DNA from: Bog-532 sp963742875 | Lineage (GTDB): Bacteria > Actinomycetota > Actinomycetes > Streptosporangiales > Streptosporangiaceae | DNA length: 64,000 bases | Assembly: GCA_963742875.1 (NCBI GenBank) | Contig: CAVUNO010000026.1 | Location: forward strand, 62,001 to 126,000 | Direction: 5' to 3' | Part shown: positions 62,515 to 64,000 of the stretch, in pieces | Numbering within the stretch: the stretch's first letter is position 1 | Layout: every line of letters starts with the position of its first letter | Made by a program: the position numbers and the translations under genes | The notes under the pieces: generated by a model | Database searches by the model: none | Told to the model about the DNA's origin: nothing | What the model saw: the letters and a program-made list of their open reading frames with translations, nothing else

Positions 62515-64000
62515 TCATGCGGCGAGGTTGAGGTCTTCGATGGTGGCCGGGTCGTAGCGGCTGAGGTGGTGTTCGCTGCGGTAGCGTTCCTTGTAGCAGT
62601 TCATGTATGCGTCGAGGTCGCCGTTGACGACGACGGCGCGGAGCTTGAGAATGGTCTCGGCTCCGTCGGGGGACCATCTGGCGCCTGTGATCCCGAATCT
62701 GTCTTCGATGACGAATCTGCAGGCGCCCTCGATCATGCCGGTGGCGATCGGCCAGCCTTTCTCGGGTGCCTTGTCGTAGTGCATGTGCCGGTGGTTGTTC
62801 GTGAGGTAGGTGACGGCCTTGTCCATGTCGGTGAGGTCAAGGCGCTTGCGGGGGTTGGCGCGGGTTTTCGCGGCGACGGAGGCGAGGGTGGCGGCGACGG
62901 CTTTCGCGCGGCCGTGCAGGACGCGGAGCAGCTGCCCGTCGGCCCACTGGCCCGCGGTGACGGGGTCGCCGGGGTGGAGGCCGGCGGCGGCTTTGCCTAT
63001 ATAGCCGCTGACGTGGATGTAATCGATCAGGACCGGGACCTTCAGGCCGCGCCCGGCGGCCTGGGCCTCGATGGCGGTGATCTGCTGCCTGTTACCGTCG
63101 GCGAGGAAGACCCGCTGCCGGGTGCGCTGGGGGTCGCGGCGGTCGGCCTCGCCGGACGCGGACGCGATCATGTCCTCGATGGACTCGGTGACCGAGGCCG
63201 ATACCCACTTGTCGCGGGCTTTCGGGCCGGGGTGCGCCTGGCGGCGGGCCTGGGGGGCGGCGACGTCCTCCGGTTCCCAGACGGCGGGGGTGAAGTCGGC
63301 GACGGCGACGATCTCGGCCATCTTCTTGATCCCGGGGCGCGTGCCGTCCTCCTTCCCGGCGCTCTTGCGGTGCTCCGGGCGCATGGCGATGCCCTTGCCG
63401 TCGGCCTGCATCATGATCACGTCGCTGTCCGGCTGCTCTTCTTCTTCCGCGTCGCGGGAGCGTTCCTCGCAGCAGCCGCCCGTCCAGGCCGCGAGGTCTT
63501 CCGCGAGCCCGGTGAGCTGGGCGCGGCCGACGGTGACGCCGGTGCGGGCCGCGATGACCTCCTGGGCCTGCCCGAACCCGCCCGCGGCCAGGTGGAAGGC
63601 CGCCGGGGCCCGCATGCCCAGGGAGTAGGGGTCATCGGGCAGGACCTGCCGGGCGTCGGCGGGGTACAGGTTCGGCTCGCGGCGGTTGCGGTAGGCCAGC
63701 CGACTGACGCGAACCGGCCCGAACACGCTGGTCACGCCCCGGCCGTGCCCGGCCTCGACGGTGCCGTGACCGATCCCGGCGGCGCTCGTGACCCCCTCAG
63801 CCCGCTCCTCGCGGGCGCTGTCGATGTCGAACGTGGCCTGCAGCAGGCGCCGCTGCAGCTCGCGACCCTCCCGGCCGATCGCCTTCTCCCGCTCCCCGTG
63901 ATCGAGGTACCGCGATTCCTCCGCGGCCCAGGCCGCCAGCCCGGCGAACTGCTCCGCCGGGGCGGCGAGCGCCGCCGCCAGCTCCCCGTCCAGCGGGGCC
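62515..64000 (-). CDS. ISKra4-family transposase, 5' end outside window
   Basis: At least 494 residues visible and the frame is open to the end of the window, so the start lies beyond 64000. Helical N-terminal part (REKAIGREGRELQRRLLQAT), then SVFGPVRVSRLAYRNRREPN. The catalytic core follows: VIMMQADGKGIAMRPEHRKS (first Asp), RVFLADGNRQQITAIE (second), and GWPIATGMIEGACRFVIEDR (Glu). The end RWSPDGAETILKLRAVVVNG and YMNCYKERYRSEHH is typical of ISKra4/IS1634-like transposases. It sits head-on inside the IS4-type gene, so it inserted there. The 3' terminal repeat probably lies near 62490-62510. Confidence 0.85.
   Translation of the reverse strand, partial: APLDGELAAALAAPAEQFAGLAAWAAEESRYLDHGEREKAIGREGRELQRRLLQATFDIDSAREERAEGVTSAAGIGHGTVEAGHGRGVTSVFGPVRVSRLAYRNRREPNLYPADARQVLPDDPYSLGMRAPAAFHLAAGGFGQAQEVIAARTGVTVGRAQLTGLAEDLAAWTGGCCEERSRDAEEEEQPDSDVIMMQADGKGIAMRPEHRKSAGKEDGTRPGIKKMAEIVAVADFTPAVWEPEDVAAPQARRQAHPGPKARDKWVSASVTESIEDMIASASGEADRRDPQRTRQRVFLADGNRQQITAIEAQAAGRGLKVPVLIDYIHVSGYIGKAAAGLHPGDPVTAGQWADGQLLRVLHGRAKAVAATLASVAAKTRANPRKRLDLTDMDKAVTYLTNNHRHMHYDKAPEKGWPIATGMIEGACRFVIEDRFGITGARWSPDGAETILKLRAVVVNGDLDAYMNCYKERYRSEHHLSRYDPATIEDLNLAA

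Noticed and set aside
1..64000. CRISPR arrays, rRNA genes, toxin-antitoxin or restriction systems
   Set aside because: I looked for regularly spaced repeats and for hallmark motifs on both strands and saw none.

Overview
The window is a 64 kb stretch of accessory DNA from a high-GC actinomycete. The clues are the base composition, frequent GTG/TTG starts behind GGAGG-type ribosome sites, an F420-type luciferase-like oxidoreductase, a DtxR/IdeR iron box, DUF2637 proteins of actinomycete integrative elements, and DUF6262/DUF6431 recombinase partners. I cannot name the genus. There is no rRNA, no complete tRNA and no CRISPR array.

The framework is three direct copies of the 3' half of a tRNA-Pro(GGG) gene, at 1038, 24453 and 52094. 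Each starts exactly at base 32 of the anticodon loop, as expected for attachment-site cores of tyrosine-integrase elements such as pSAM2-type AICEs. A recombinase follows each copy, and a DUF2637/small-protein pair precedes the second and third. I read this as a tandem pile-up of integrative elements: about 23.4 kb (1038-24453), about 27.6 kb (24453-52094) and a third running rightwards. A smaller nested segment (about 18.0-23.3 kb) is bracketed by two 3' halves of tRNA-Tyr with their terminators.

Region by region: 1-1 kb, the end of a monooxygenase-like gene. 1.0-4.8 kb, a recombinase module that is a deletion derivative of the intact module at 52.1-57.8 kb. 4.9-9.7 kb, an MBL hydrolase, a broken NAD(P)-binding gene, a complete IS and a VOC protein. 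10.2-12.6 kb, BlaI-type regulator, DedA and UppP. 13-16.9 kb, a decayed kinase, a decayed deacetylase and a ZIP transporter under an iron box. 18.2-20.8 kb, response regulator, kinase and DUF347 membrane protein. 21.4-25.4 kb, a reductase-like gene, a ligase remnant, the DUF2637 pair, an integrase remnant and an IS110 scrap. 25.5-30.3 kb, broken SDR and cupredoxin genes plus a two-component pair. 30.3-33.6 kb, a MarR-controlled redox cluster with a truncated pirin. 33.6-41.3 kb, a minus-strand run of decayed UbiB kinase, membrane protein, MFS exporter, PPOX-like protein, DoxX-like protein and multicopper oxidase. 42-47.7 kb, a LuxR/LAL regulator, gene scraps, an intact pirin and a K+ channel. 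48-51.2 kb, broken MFS, phosphatase and stress-protein genes. 57.9-64 kb, a methyltransferase, a second decayed deacetylase, a sulfotransferase and a nest of IS fragments.

The working genes are mainly stress and envelope functions: quinone/electrophile detoxification, copper oxidation, undecaprenyl-phosphate recycling, metal uptake, drug export and several two-component systems. Many neighbours are broken by frameshifts, stops or truncations. Either this is an integration hot spot full of decaying cargo, or the assembly carries an unusual number of indel errors. Reads would decide.
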